6,615 nt of DNA from Lysobacterales bacterium (GCA_013298265.1 JAAFHE010000225.1:1-6615), one strand, 5' to 3'; numbered from the stretch's first letter, positions 1 through 6,345 are shown. A program made the numbers and translations. Notes: generated by a model not told the origin, from the sequence alone.

Positions 1-1095
1 GAACAGGCGCGCATCGCGCCGGACCAGCCGCTGATCCTGCTCGACCACATCCGCTGCGCGGCGTTCGAGCTGCCCTTCGTCGACGGTGATCATTTCGGCC
101 CGGTGCCGCCCGAAGCCTACCTGCAGGTGCTGGCTGAATCCGATGTCGTGCATCGCGAAGGTTCGCGCTGGGAATGGATTGCCGATGCCTACCCGGCCAA
201 CGCGGTCAACCTGCGCTCGGTCGCCGACGGCAATTTCGTCGTCGTGGATCGCAGCGACGGACGCCAGTCCATCATTGCTGAAGTGGATTTTTCCAGCGCC
301 GCGCTGACCCTGTACGAAGGCGCGATCCACATGGTGCAGTCGGTGCCTTATCAAGTGGAAAAGCTCGACTGGGACGGACGCAAGGCTTACGTCACGCGTA
401 CGCATGTGGACTATTACACCGATGCGATCGACTACACGCGGCTCAAGGTGCTGGAACGCTTCGACGGCGTTCGCGCCGGGCAGGGCAATGCCTATCTCGG
501 CGAAGTGCACGTCGTGCGCCGCGTCGCCGGTTACAAGAAGATCCGCTATTACACGCACGAGAACATCGGCTACGGACCGGTCACGCTGCCGGACCAGGAG
601 CTGCACACGACCGCGCTGTGGTGGCAGCTACCGCAGGAGGCGCTGGACGAGGCGTTCGCCTCGCGCCAGGACGCGCTCGACGGCTTCCTCGGCGCCGCGA
701 CGGCGCTGCATACGGTCGCGAGCGTGCGCGTCATGGCCGAATCGCGCGACCTCATGAAATCGGTAGGCAGCGGCGATGCGAGCGCCTTCGTCGAACGCGA
801 CCAGCGCGGCCGCGGCCAGTGGCGGGCCAGTGATGGAGCCGCGGCTGCCGATGCGGAGCGCTTCACACCGACGGTCTACCTGTACGACAACTACCCCGGC
901 GGCGTGGGCCTGAGCGATCCGCTGTTCCGCGTGCAGGCCGAACTCGTGCGCGAGGCGCGCGAACTCATCGCCGGGTGCGCGTGCCGCGCCGGCTGCCCGG
1001 CCTGCGTCGGTCCGGTGCTCGCCGTCGACGAAGATGCCGCGGCAACCCCGAAGAGTCAGGCTGAGCGCGTACTCGCGCTGCTGCATACGGTATGA
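1..1095 (+). CDS. mrfA: MrfA-type DEAD/DEAH-box DNA helicase, C-terminal part (5' end outside window)
   Basis: The reading frame is open from base 1 to the TGA at 1093-1095, giving 364 residues, about half the length of a MrfA/YprA helicase (roughly 750 residues). The RecA-like helicase motifs lie upstream of the window. What is visible is the post-helicase part: a segment reading LLDHIRCAAFELPF (residues 13-26), typical of this family after the helicase core, then the DUF1998/MZB domain. Near the end are four cysteines (codons at 976, 982, 994, 1003) spaced C-x-C-x3-C-x2-C, the zinc-binding cluster of that domain. In B. subtilis MrfA is a 3'-5' DNA helicase working with MrfB to excise mitomycin C adducts. 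The stop overlaps the next start (ATGA at 1092-1095), so the two products are probably translationally coupled. Internal GTG or ATG codons, such as that at 103, are not the true start because homology continues upstream. Identification is by recalled family sequence, and the pairing with mrfB strengthens it. Confidence 0.9.
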   Translation, partial: EQARIAPDQPLILLDHIRCAAFELPFVDGDHFGPVPPEAYLQVLAESDVVHREGSRWEWIADAYPANAVNLRSVADGNFVVVDRSDGRQSIIAEVDFSSAALTLYEGAIHMVQSVPYQVEKLDWDGRKAYVTRTHVDYYTDAIDYTRLKVLERFDGVRAGQGNAYLGEVHVVRRVAGYKKIRYYTHENIGYGPVTLPDQELHTTALWWQLPQEALDEAFASRQDALDGFLGAATALHTVASVRVMAESRDLMKSVGSGDASAFVERDQRGRGQWRASDGAAAADAERFTPTVYLYDNYPGGVGLSDPLFRVQAELVREARELIAGCACRAGCPACVGPVLAVDEDAAATPKSQAERVLALLHTV

Positions 1096-1967
1096 GCGGC
1101 CTGGTCGAGAAACTGAGGCGCCTGCGCCACCAGGCCGGCGTGCAGGCCGCGGCGCCTGTGGCGGCGATACCCGCCCCGGTCAGCGACGCGCTCGCACGCA
1201 TCGGCGACGAGCGGCAGCGCCTGCGCCGCTTGCTTGATCTGCGGCCCACCGGCAAGCCGTCGCCGCGTACGTCGGTGCGCGCGACGCTGCCCTTGCGTGG
1301 CGAACCGATCGCGCCGGGCCTGTATGCGGTCGAGCAGCGCTACGGCGCCGAAGCTTTGTCGCCGCTGCTGCCGCCGCGCTGGCCCGATTGCGCGCCGCTG
1401 GCGCGCGCGCGGTTCCTCTGTTTCGACACGGAGACCACGGGGCTCGCCGGCGGCAGCGGCACGCGCGCCTTCATGATCGGCGCAGCCGACTGGGTCGGCC
1501 ACGAGCTGCGCGTGCGCCAGCTGTATCTCACGGCGATGTCGGGCGAAAGCGCGATGCTGGCGGCATTCGCGCGCTGGCTGCGGCCGGATACGGTGCTGAT
1601 CAGCTACAACGGCCGCAGCTACGACGCACCGCTGCTCGCGGTGCGCTATCGCCTGCAGCGCCAGGACAACCCCTTGCGCGATCTTGCGCACGTGGATTTG
1701 CTGCATCCGGTGCGCCGGGTCTATCGCGGACGCTGGGAGAACTGCCGCCTAGCGACGATCGAGCGCCATGTGCTGCGTATCGTGCGCGAGGACGACCTGC
1801 CGGGCTCGGAAGCCCCGGCCGCGTGGCGCACGTTTCTGCGCGACGGCCGCAGCACCGACCTGATGCGTGTGCTGGAACACAATCGCCAGGACGTGGTGAC
1901 GCTCGCACGTCTGCTCGAACACATGGACCAGAACGCGACGCCGACGGCCTGGCTCACCTCGGCCTGA
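1092..1967 (+). CDS. mrfB: MrfB/YprB-type DEDD exonuclease (ribonuclease H-like fold), TPR-less form
   Basis: This 291-residue protein has a ribonuclease H-like exonuclease domain at about residues 105-285. The DEDD metal-binding residues are visible: D112 and E114 in FDTETTG, D178 in SYNGRSYD, and D267 in HNRQD with H263 four residues before it. They fall almost exactly where I recall B. subtilis MrfB having D107, E109, D172 and D262. The family removes damaged DNA after adduct recognition by the MrfA helicase, acting in the cytoplasm. Residues 1-105 are rich in Ala, Arg and Pro and show no domain I know. The protein ends about 20 residues after D267, whereas the Bacillus protein (about 413 residues) continues with tetratricopeptide repeats. 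The ATG at 1092 overlaps the helicase stop and has no clear Shine-Dalgarno sequence, which suits coupled translation from mrfA. An alternative label is generic 'ribonuclease H-like domain protein'. Confidence 0.9.
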   Translation: MSGLVEKLRRLRHQAGVQAAAPVAAIPAPVSDALARIGDERQRLRRLLDLRPTGKPSPRTSVRATLPLRGEPIAPGLYAVEQRYGAEALSPLLPPRWPDCAPLARARFLCFDTETTGLAGGSGTRAFMIGAADWVGHELRVRQLYLTAMSGESAMLAAFARWLRPDTVLISYNGRSYDAPLLAVRYRLQRQDNPLRDLAHVDLLHPVRRVYRGRWENCRLATIERHVLRIVREDDLPGSEAPAAWRTFLRDGRSTDLMRVLEHNRQDVVTLARLLEHMDQNATPTAWLTSA

Positions 1968-2204
1968 CCGTGCCCGGTTGGTGCAGCCCGGTGTTCTGGC
2001 CGAATGCAGCACAAGGGGCCTGTCCGCTGAAATTCTGTGTGCGGATCGTTGCCGCTGCGCGCGGTCCGGTGCGGTGGTCCGATGGCAGTGCGCACTTCTT
2101 CAACGCAGCCGGCAAGGGAATTCCCCGGTGGCGCGACAGTTCAGGATCATTCCGCCGCAGGGGCTGCCAGCAGTGTTCCGGCAGCTCACTTCGGTTTGAT
2201 GACA

Positions 2205-2215
2205 GTGTCGGACAC
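2205..2215. repeat. Short perfect dyad GTGTC-G-GACAC, possible operator
   Basis: The arms GTGTC (2205-2209) and GACAC (2211-2215) are perfectly complementary around a single G. A looser copy, TGTC-N4-GACA, lies at 2289-2300, and a half-site GGACAC lies at 2251-2256 between them. CAGTGT itself occurs three times (2171, 2203, 2286). All are 118-247 bases upstream of the start at 2418, so a regulator binding there could affect that gene. Five-base arms occur often by chance, and no particular regulator is implied. Confidence 0.25.
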
Positions 2216-2403
2216 AAGCAGCAAGGTCAGATCACGACGAAATCGAGGTAGGACACCGCGCGCGTATGCAGATTTCGATTTCTGGCAGTGTCTTGCGACA
2301 TCCTTCGGTTGACTGGCTCGAGATTGCGATGGCGCTGCGGTAGCCGCCTGTTCCCGAGTCGCGCTTTTGGCTAGCATGAGGATTCGTTTCCAGCGGTCAG
2401 TCA

Positions 2404-2409
2404 GAGGAG
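2404..2409 (+). promoter_or_regulatory. Shine-Dalgarno sequence that fixes the start at 2418
   Basis: GAGGAG at 2404-2409 sits 8 bases before the ATG at 2418, an ideal spacing. The in-frame TTG at 2367 and ATG at 2376 have no comparable site and would put an arginine-rich extension in front of the signal peptide. This supports 2418 as the true start. Confidence 0.75.
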
Positions 2410-2417
2410 CCTTGAGG

Positions 2418-2975
2418 ATGAAATTTGCACGCTTTGCCGGAATGGTTGTTCTTGCGTCTTTCGGCGGCCTTGCGGCTGCCAAGGGCGTCGTAGTCAATCA
2501 AGCTGTTGCGGAGAACGAAGTGCTTGCGGCGCAGCAGCAGTGGTGTAAGGCACTTGTGGACATTAGCGCAACCTACGACCGAGAAGGGCACGATGCGGCC
2601 AAGGCGCTGGCCGGGAAGGTTATTGACTCTGCTTATGGCTATCAGATGGGGGCTGTGCTGTTCAAGCCGACGCTCACGACCAATCCTCAAACATTCCGTA
2701 CCACACGGGCCGGCGCGCTATCGTACTTTGTCGGAAAAGATCCTGCGTTTCCCAAGGATACCGGCTTCGCGCTCAAGGGATGGAAGAAGTGCGATGTGGA
2801 TAATGAGGCGATTTTTCTTGAAGGCGACAGTGCAACCACGATGGGGAAGGTGCACTTCACGGACAAGGACGAGAAAGTGACTTCTGTCGACAAGACGTGG
2901 CAGTTTGTGAAGGACCAGAGCGGGAATCTGCGCATTGTGGTGCACCACTCGTCGCTGGAATTCGCCGGCAAGTAG
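2418..2975 (+). CDS. Iota-class carbonic anhydrase (COG4337, NTF2-like fold), secreted
   Basis: This 185-residue protein has a clear N-terminal signal peptide: K2 and R5, a hydrophobic core at residues 7-18, and small residues AAA at 19-21, with cleavage probably near residue 20-21. The mature part is a single NTF2-like domain (about 30-182). It carries the family's VLFKPTLTT (80-88), FRTTR and SYF (93-104) and the C-terminal HHSSL (176-180). In the metal-free iota enzymes of Bigelowiella and Anabaena I recall T106, Y124, H197 and S199 lining the active site. Here T85, Y103, H176 and S178 reproduce those intervals exactly (18, 73 and 2). The expected role is CO2/bicarbonate interconversion in the periplasm. 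Homologues are sometimes named 'phosphoribosyl-AMP cyclohydrolase', but no HisI metal-binding motif is present. The gene stands alone, with its own ribosome binding site, and converges on the cytochrome operon. Its GC is about 53-58% in three sampled lines against 73-78% in flanking genes. Enzyme activity is inferred from motifs and not shown. Confidence 0.82.
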   Translation: MKFARFAGMVVLASFGGLAAAKGVVVNQAVAENEVLAAQQQWCKALVDISATYDREGHDAAKALAGKVIDSAYGYQMGAVLFKPTLTTNPQTFRTTRAGALSYFVGKDPAFPKDTGFALKGWKKCDVDNEAIFLEGDSATTMGKVHFTDKDEKVTSVDKTWQFVKDQSGNLRIVVHHSSLEFAGK

Positions 2976-2984
2976 CGGCAGCAC

Positions 2985-3014
2985 TGCGGCAGGCGCCCGA
3001 GTGCGCCTGCCGCA
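2985..3014. terminator. Strong hairpin between convergent genes, probable bidirectional terminator
   Basis: Arms 2985-2996 and 3003-3014 are perfectly complementary over 12 base pairs, nearly all G-C, with a 6-base loop (CCGAGT). The hairpin begins 9 bases after the carbonic anhydrase stop and lies 56 bases past the stop of the opposing operon. Neither strand has a T-run after the stem, so it may act as a transcript-end stabiliser or need Rho instead of being a classical intrinsic terminator. The remaining bases to 3070 hold nothing else I can name. Confidence 0.65.
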
Positions 3015-3070
3015 CCGGCTAGCCCGGGTGTCGGCTACGCCTTCGCCGTCGCTGAAGTCCGCCGCACGCA

Positions 3071-3421
3071 TCAGGACGGCGTTCCGCTGGCCTCGCTGCG
3101 AACGGGCGTGAGAACTGTGCGCTGGCCGCGCATGCGCCGCAGTGCAAACGCGCACGCGAGCACCAGCAGGAACGCGCCATAGCTGATCAGGCTCGCGAGC
3201 ACTTGCTTCCAGATCGCACCGGCTGCCGGATCGGCGTGATGCATGCTCCACCAGCCGCTGGCTGCCGCGGCGCTCAGCGCGCACAGCAGGCTCGCCGCGT
3301 CGAACAGGCGCTGTGCCGCCGATGCCGGCCTTCGCCGCGTGCGCCAGTAGACGATGCCGAGCACGAGATACCACGGCAGCAGCAGGATCAGCGAAAGGTT
3401 CAGTGCGATTGCCGGACTCAT
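3071..3421 (-). CDS. Small three-helix membrane protein of unknown function
   Basis: I do not recognise a family for this 116-residue protein. It has three hydrophobic stretches at about residues 6-25, 42-59 (the weakest) and 73-94. Arginine clusters follow the first helix (RTRRR, 27-31) and the third (RRMRGQR, 95-101). By the positive-inside rule this gives an outside N-terminus, an outer loop with SMHHADP (59-65) and a cytoplasmic C-terminal tail. The two adjacent histidines in the outer loop could bind metal or heme, but that is speculation. It is the last gene of the minus-strand operon, starting 4 bases after the DUF2909 stop, with only a weak GGA about 9 bases upstream. The context (cytochromes, DUF2909) suggests a role near respiratory-chain assembly or electron transfer. 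Coding is supported by high GC and a consistent membrane topology. Confidence 0.72.
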   Translation of the reverse strand: MSPAIALNLSLILLLPWYLVLGIVYWRTRRRPASAAQRLFDAASLLCALSAAAASGWWSMHHADPAAGAIWKQVLASLISYGAFLLVLACAFALRRMRGQRTVLTPVRSEASGTPS

Positions 3422-3425
3422 AGTG

Positions 3426-3632
3426 TTATCCGAGTACGCCGTGTGGCTGGATGAAGCCGCTGGCGATGCCGGCGAGCACGAGCAGGATCAGCGCGACCGA
3501 CAGCGCGATGCGCCGGGTCAGCGCCGCGACCATGCGGCTGCTGCCGCCTTTGTCGGTCATCATGAAGTACAGGCCTGCGCCGAGGTTGTAGACGATGGTG
3601 GCGAGGAAGCCGAGTGCGATCAGGGTTTTCAT
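3426..3632 (-). CDS. DUF2909 family twin-transmembrane protein
   Basis: This 68-residue protein consists of two hydrophobic helices (about residues 3-25 and 42-61) joined by a short polar loop, MTDKGGSSRMVAALTRR (25-41). The pattern of a Lys/Asp-Gly-Ser-rich turn, then R-V-ALT-R and a C-terminal IQPHG, matches DUF2909 proteins as I recall them from proteobacteria. Those genes commonly lie with cytochrome c oxidase assembly genes such as surf1 and ctaG, so an accessory role in respiratory complexes is plausible, although the molecular function is unknown. Its ATG overlaps the preceding stop (ATGA, 3629-3632) and there is no Shine-Dalgarno, so it should be translated by coupling to the regulator gene. 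The length is normal for the family. Confidence 0.8.
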   Translation of the reverse strand: MKTLIALGFLATIVYNLGAGLYFMMTDKGGSSRMVAALTRRIALSVALILLVLAGIASGFIQPHGVLG

Positions 3633-5050
3633 GCGGTGTTCCGTTGTAGTGCGTGGGCCAGCGCGCCGAGTTGCCGCAGCGCGGGCAGGACATCGGCCGT
3701 CGAGTGCCCGCAGTTGATGCGCAGGCAGTCGCTGAAGCGATGGTCGGGAGAGAAAATGTGCCCCGGTGCGATGCCGATGCCATGGTGCAGCGCCGACTGG
3801 TGCAGGGCCATGGTGTCGATGCCGGCCGGTAGCGCGAGCCAGAGGAAATAGCCGCCGCGCGGCCGGGTCAGTCGCGTGCCTGCCGGGAACGCCGCCTCGA
3901 TCGCCTGTGTGGCGGCATTCATGCGTACCATCAGCGCCGTGCGCAGGCGGCGCAGGTGTCGGTCGTAGCCGCCTTCCTCAAGATAGTGCAGCAGCGCCGT
4001 CTGCGCCGGCACCGAGGCCGCCATCGTCGTCATCAGAATGAGGCGCTGTATGCGCTGCGCCTGCCGGCCGGCAGCGATCCAGCCGACGCGATAGCCCGGC
4101 GCCAGGCATTTTGAGAACGACGAGCAGTGCAGCACCAGGCCCGCCTCGTCGTAGGCCTTGGCCGGCTGTGGCCGTTGCGCGCCGAAATACAGTTCCGCAT
4201 AGACATCGTCTTCGATCAGCGGTACTTCGTGCCGTGCGAGCAGCGCAACCAGTGCGCGCTTGTTTGCTTCGGGCATCAGGCTGCCGAGCGGATTCTGGAA
4301 CGTCGGCATCAGCCAGCAGGCGGCGATGCGCTGCCGCGACAGCGCATCGGCCAGCGCATCGAGGTCGATGCCACGTTCCGGATCGGTACGGATCTCCAGC
4401 GCCTTGAGCTTGAGCCGCTCGATGGCCTGCAGCGCCGCGTAGAACGCGGGTGATTCGATGATGACGGTATCGCCGGGCTGGGTCACCGCCTGCAGCGCTG
4501 CATTCAGCCCTTCCAGCGCGCCGCTGGTGACGACGATCTCGTCGGGCTGCAGGCGGATGCCGTCGATGCGGTAGCGCAGCGCGATCTGTTCGCGCAGGCG
4601 CGGATTGCCTGGTGATAGATTTTCCACAATGCGGCAAGGGTCGAGCCGGCGCAGGCCCTTGGCCATCGCCTTCGCCAGCTGCGCGAGCGGAAACAGGTCC
4701 GGCCCGGGAAAGGCCGACCCCAGCGGCGCGATTCCGCTGGAGCGGGCGGCGCGCAGCACTTCGAACACGAGGTCACTCACCGCGACCTCGTTCGCCTCGC
4801 GGCCCGGCGCGGTGACCGCCAGTTCATTTGCCGTGGTCGTCATCGGCGCGGACACGTAGAAGCCGGACTGCGGCCGCGCGTGGATCAGTCCCTCGCGTTC
4901 GAGCCGCCGGTAGGCCTGGAACACGGTCGACGCGCTGACGCCGCGGCGCGCGCGGGTTTCGCGCACGGACGGCAGGCGTTCGCCCGGTGCGAGCTGGCCG
5001 GCGCGGATCAGCGCCGCAATCTCGTCGGCGTACTGGTCGTAGAGTTTCAT
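3629..5050 (-). CDS. MocR/YdcR-like regulator: GntR winged helix fused to aminotransferase-fold domain
   Basis: This 473-residue protein begins with a GntR-type winged-helix DNA-binding domain (about 1-68: LPSVR at 26-30, VSASTVFQAYRRL at 38-50, ARPQSGFYV at 58-66). A short linker leads to a fold-type I aminotransferase domain (about 93-470). PLP-site residues are all present: N253 in QNPLG, D281 and Y284 in DDVYAEL, the Schiff-base lysine K314 in SSFSK, R321 in GYRVGW, and the carboxylate-binding R444 in CLRIN. The protein resembles E. coli YdcR along its whole length, including VENLSPGN and HCSSFSKCL. MocR proteins are usually transcription regulators that sense PLP or an amino compound, so catalysis should not be assumed. 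The start at 5050 lies 2 bases after the triheme cytochrome stop, and the alignment begins right at the ATG. Upstream in-frame sequence is the cytochrome gene read in another frame. Its effector and operator are not visible here. Confidence 0.93.
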   Translation of the reverse strand: MKLYDQYADEIAALIRAGQLAPGERLPSVRETRARRGVSASTVFQAYRRLEREGLIHARPQSGFYVSAPMTTTANELAVTAPGREANEVAVSDLVFEVLRAARSSGIAPLGSAFPGPDLFPLAQLAKAMAKGLRRLDPCRIVENLSPGNPRLREQIALRYRIDGIRLQPDEIVVTSGALEGLNAALQAVTQPGDTVIIESPAFYAALQAIERLKLKALEIRTDPERGIDLDALADALSRQRIAACWLMPTFQNPLGSLMPEANKRALVALLARHEVPLIEDDVYAELYFGAQRPQPAKAYDEAGLVLHCSSFSKCLAPGYRVGWIAAGRQAQRIQRLILMTTMAASVPAQTALLHYLEEGGYDRHLRRLRTALMVRMNAATQAIEAAFPAGTRLTRPRGGYFLWLALPAGIDTMALHQSALHHGIGIAPGHIFSPDHRFSDCLRINCGHSTADVLPALRQLGALAHALQRNTA

Positions 5051-5052
5051 GC

Positions 5053-6345
5053 TCAGCGCTCGTCGATGCCGCCCCAGGCGTCGACATCGGCGGCGCTCAC
5101 GGGGCGTGCGTCTTGGCCCCAGCGTGCGCGCAGCGTGCTGACGAGGGCGGCGACCTCGGCAGCCGACAGCGTCTGAGCGAACGGCGGCATGGTCCAGGGC
5201 TGCGGATTGAGCGGCGTCGCCGGTGCTACCGCGCCGAACAGGGTCAGCTTGATCGCGTTGATCGGGTCCGGGCCGGTGATCGCCGAGGACGCCTGTAGCG
5301 ACGGATATTTGCCCGCTTCGCCGCGGCCGTCCTCGCCGTGGCAGTCGGCGCAGTGCTTGGTGTAGAGCCGGTCGCCGAGCGCGCGCTGCTCTGCCGGAAT
5401 ATCCCACGCCGCCGTGTCGCGCCGCGACGGCGGCGCAGGTGCCAGCGTGCGCAGGTAGGCTTCCATCGCATCCGCGTCGGCGGCATCGAGGTGCTGCAGG
5501 TTCTGCGCAATCACGTCGGCCATCTTGCCGTAGGCCCCGTGGCCGTCGACGGAGGCGCCGCGCAGGTACTGCGCCAGCGCGCCCGGTGGATAGCGGGCCA
5601 GCGTCAATGTGTTGAGCGCGGGGGCATACCAGCCCGACACGCGGCCGCCGTCGAGTCGTGCACCGACGGCCAGCGACGAGAACCTGCCACGCGCGCCATG
5701 GCAGAGCGCGCAATGGCCAATACCGTTGACGAGCGCCGCACCGCGCTGCAGTTCCGGTACCGCCGTAGTCGCGGTGCGTGGCGAGGCCGGTCGGTAGTAC
5801 AGCAGCCGCCAGGCGGTCATCGCGCCCGGCAGGCTGGCCGGGAACTCGAGTCGGTCGGCGGTTGGCGCCTGTGCCTCAGGAGGCAGCGTCGCGAGAAAGG
5901 CGAACAGCGCGTCCAGCTCCGCATCGTCCAACAGTGCAAAGTTCGCATACGGGAATACCGGCGCCTGCACGCCGTTGCGGCTGACGCCGTGGCGCATCGC
6001 GTGGCGGAACTCGGCCAGCGACCAGGCGCCGATGCCATGCTGCACGTCCGGCGTGAGATTGCTGCTGTGGATCGTGCCGTAGGGCGTGGCGAAGCCGCGT
6101 CCGCCCGCGTACGCCTTGCCGCCGCGCGCTGTGTGGCAGCCGCCGCAATTGCCGATCTGGGCGAGCCGGCGGCCGCGTTCGACCGATGCCGCGTCGGTGG
6201 ACACCGCACGGGCAATGCCGGCTGGTACGCGGAACGGGGCCGCGCCGCCTTGCTGCAGAAACATCAGGCCAATCCAGCCCGCGGCCAGCAGCACCAGCGG
6301 CAACAGCACGATCGCGGCGAACAGCAGGCGTCGGCGCAGTGTCAT
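5053..6345 (-). CDS. Membrane-anchored triheme cytochrome c, dehydrogenase-associated type
   Basis: This 430-residue protein begins with a hydrophobic segment (about 7-30) after three arginines, a membrane anchor or uncleaved signal that places the rest in the periplasm. Three cytochrome c domains follow, each with a CxxCH heme site: C67/C70/H71, C212/C215/H216 and C332/C335/H336. The third ends in MPPF and LSAAEVAALVSTLRARWG, with M386 the likely axial ligand. M275 is the likely ligand in the second domain. The first domain has FPYANF (131-136), where relatives often have a methionine, so its sixth ligand is unclear. The architecture and length match the cytochrome subunits (AdhB-like) that carry electrons from PQQ, FAD or molybdenum dehydrogenases to ubiquinone or an oxidase. 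No dehydrogenase subunit is in the window, so the substrate is unknown. The start overlaps the upstream cytochrome stop (ATGA, 6342-6345), and the regulator gene begins 2 bases after its own stop. Confidence 0.93.
   Translation of the reverse strand: MTLRRRLLFAAIVLLPLVLLAAGWIGLMFLQQGGAAPFRVPAGIARAVSTDAASVERGRRLAQIGNCGGCHTARGGKAYAGGRGFATPYGTIHSSNLTPDVQHGIGAWSLAEFRHAMRHGVSRNGVQAPVFPYANFALLDDAELDALFAFLATLPPEAQAPTADRLEFPASLPGAMTAWRLLYYRPASPRTATTAVPELQRGAALVNGIGHCALCHGARGRFSSLAVGARLDGGRVSGWYAPALNTLTLARYPPGALAQYLRGASVDGHGAYGKMADVIAQNLQHLDAADADAMEAYLRTLAPAPPSRRDTAAWDIPAEQRALGDRLYTKHCADCHGEDGRGEAGKYPSLQASSAITGPDPINAIKLTLFGAVAPATPLNPQPWTMPPFAQTLSAAEVAALVSTLRARWGQDARPVSAADVDAWGGIDER

Larger units (their letters stand above)
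1968..2417 (+). other. Intergenic region between mrfB and the carbonic anhydrase gene
   Basis: These 450 bases contain several overlapping open frames of 70-90 codons on both strands, but none has a ribosome binding site, recognisable domain or coherent hydrophobicity, so I call no gene. The first 200 bases keep the high GC of the mrf genes (42/60 and 39/60 in lines 2041 and 2101). From about 2180 the composition falls (32/60 in line 2221) to match the next gene. The region should hold the mrfAB transcript end and the promoter of the 2418 gene. I find no textbook terminator and no sigma-70 promoter with both boxes well matched. Short GTGTC/GACAC dyads lie at 2205-2215 and 2289-2300. Confidence 0.6.

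Noticed and set aside
1954..2217. Minus-strand open frame of 87 codons and plus-strand frames of 73-91 codons in the mrfB downstream region
   Set aside because: No ribosome binding site or recognisable motif, mutual overlap on both strands, and the minus-strand frame starts among the dyads. A dispersed repeat origin could be tested by a nucleotide search.
1388..2251. Long 287-codon plus-strand frame inside and beyond mrfB
   Set aside because: It is an out-of-frame shadow of mrfB caused by high GC. Its translation is Arg/Ala-rich low complexity, while the mrfB frame carries all catalytic motifs.
2283..2297. Possible sigma-54 promoter, TGGCAG followed by TTGC
   Set aside because: The distance between the GG and GC elements is 9 bases and not the required 10, and the order of matches is otherwise ordinary.
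2309..2377. Sigma-70 promoter boxes for the 2418 gene: TTGACT (2309-2314), TAGCAT (2372-2377)
   Set aside because: TTGACT has no -10-like hexamer 16-18 bases downstream. TAGCAT has only TGTTCC at the -35 distance. Neither pair is good enough to call.
2367..2417. Earlier starts (TTG 2367, ATG 2376) for the carbonic anhydrase
   Set aside because: They lack a ribosome binding site and would bury the signal peptide behind an arginine-rich extension, whereas 2418 has GAGGAG at ideal distance.
2418..2975. Phosphoribosyl-AMP cyclohydrolase (HisI), a name some homologues carry
   Set aside because: No HisI cysteine/histidine metal motif is present, the protein has a signal peptide, and no histidine-biosynthesis genes are nearby. 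The HHSS and FRTTR pattern fits the iota carbonic anhydrase group.
3629..5713. Extension of the MocR reading frame to a 694-residue fusion starting at 5713
   Set aside because: The extra 221 residues are the cytochrome gene read in the wrong frame. The GntR domain starts exactly at the ATG at 5050, and the triheme cytochrome frame is intact across the region.
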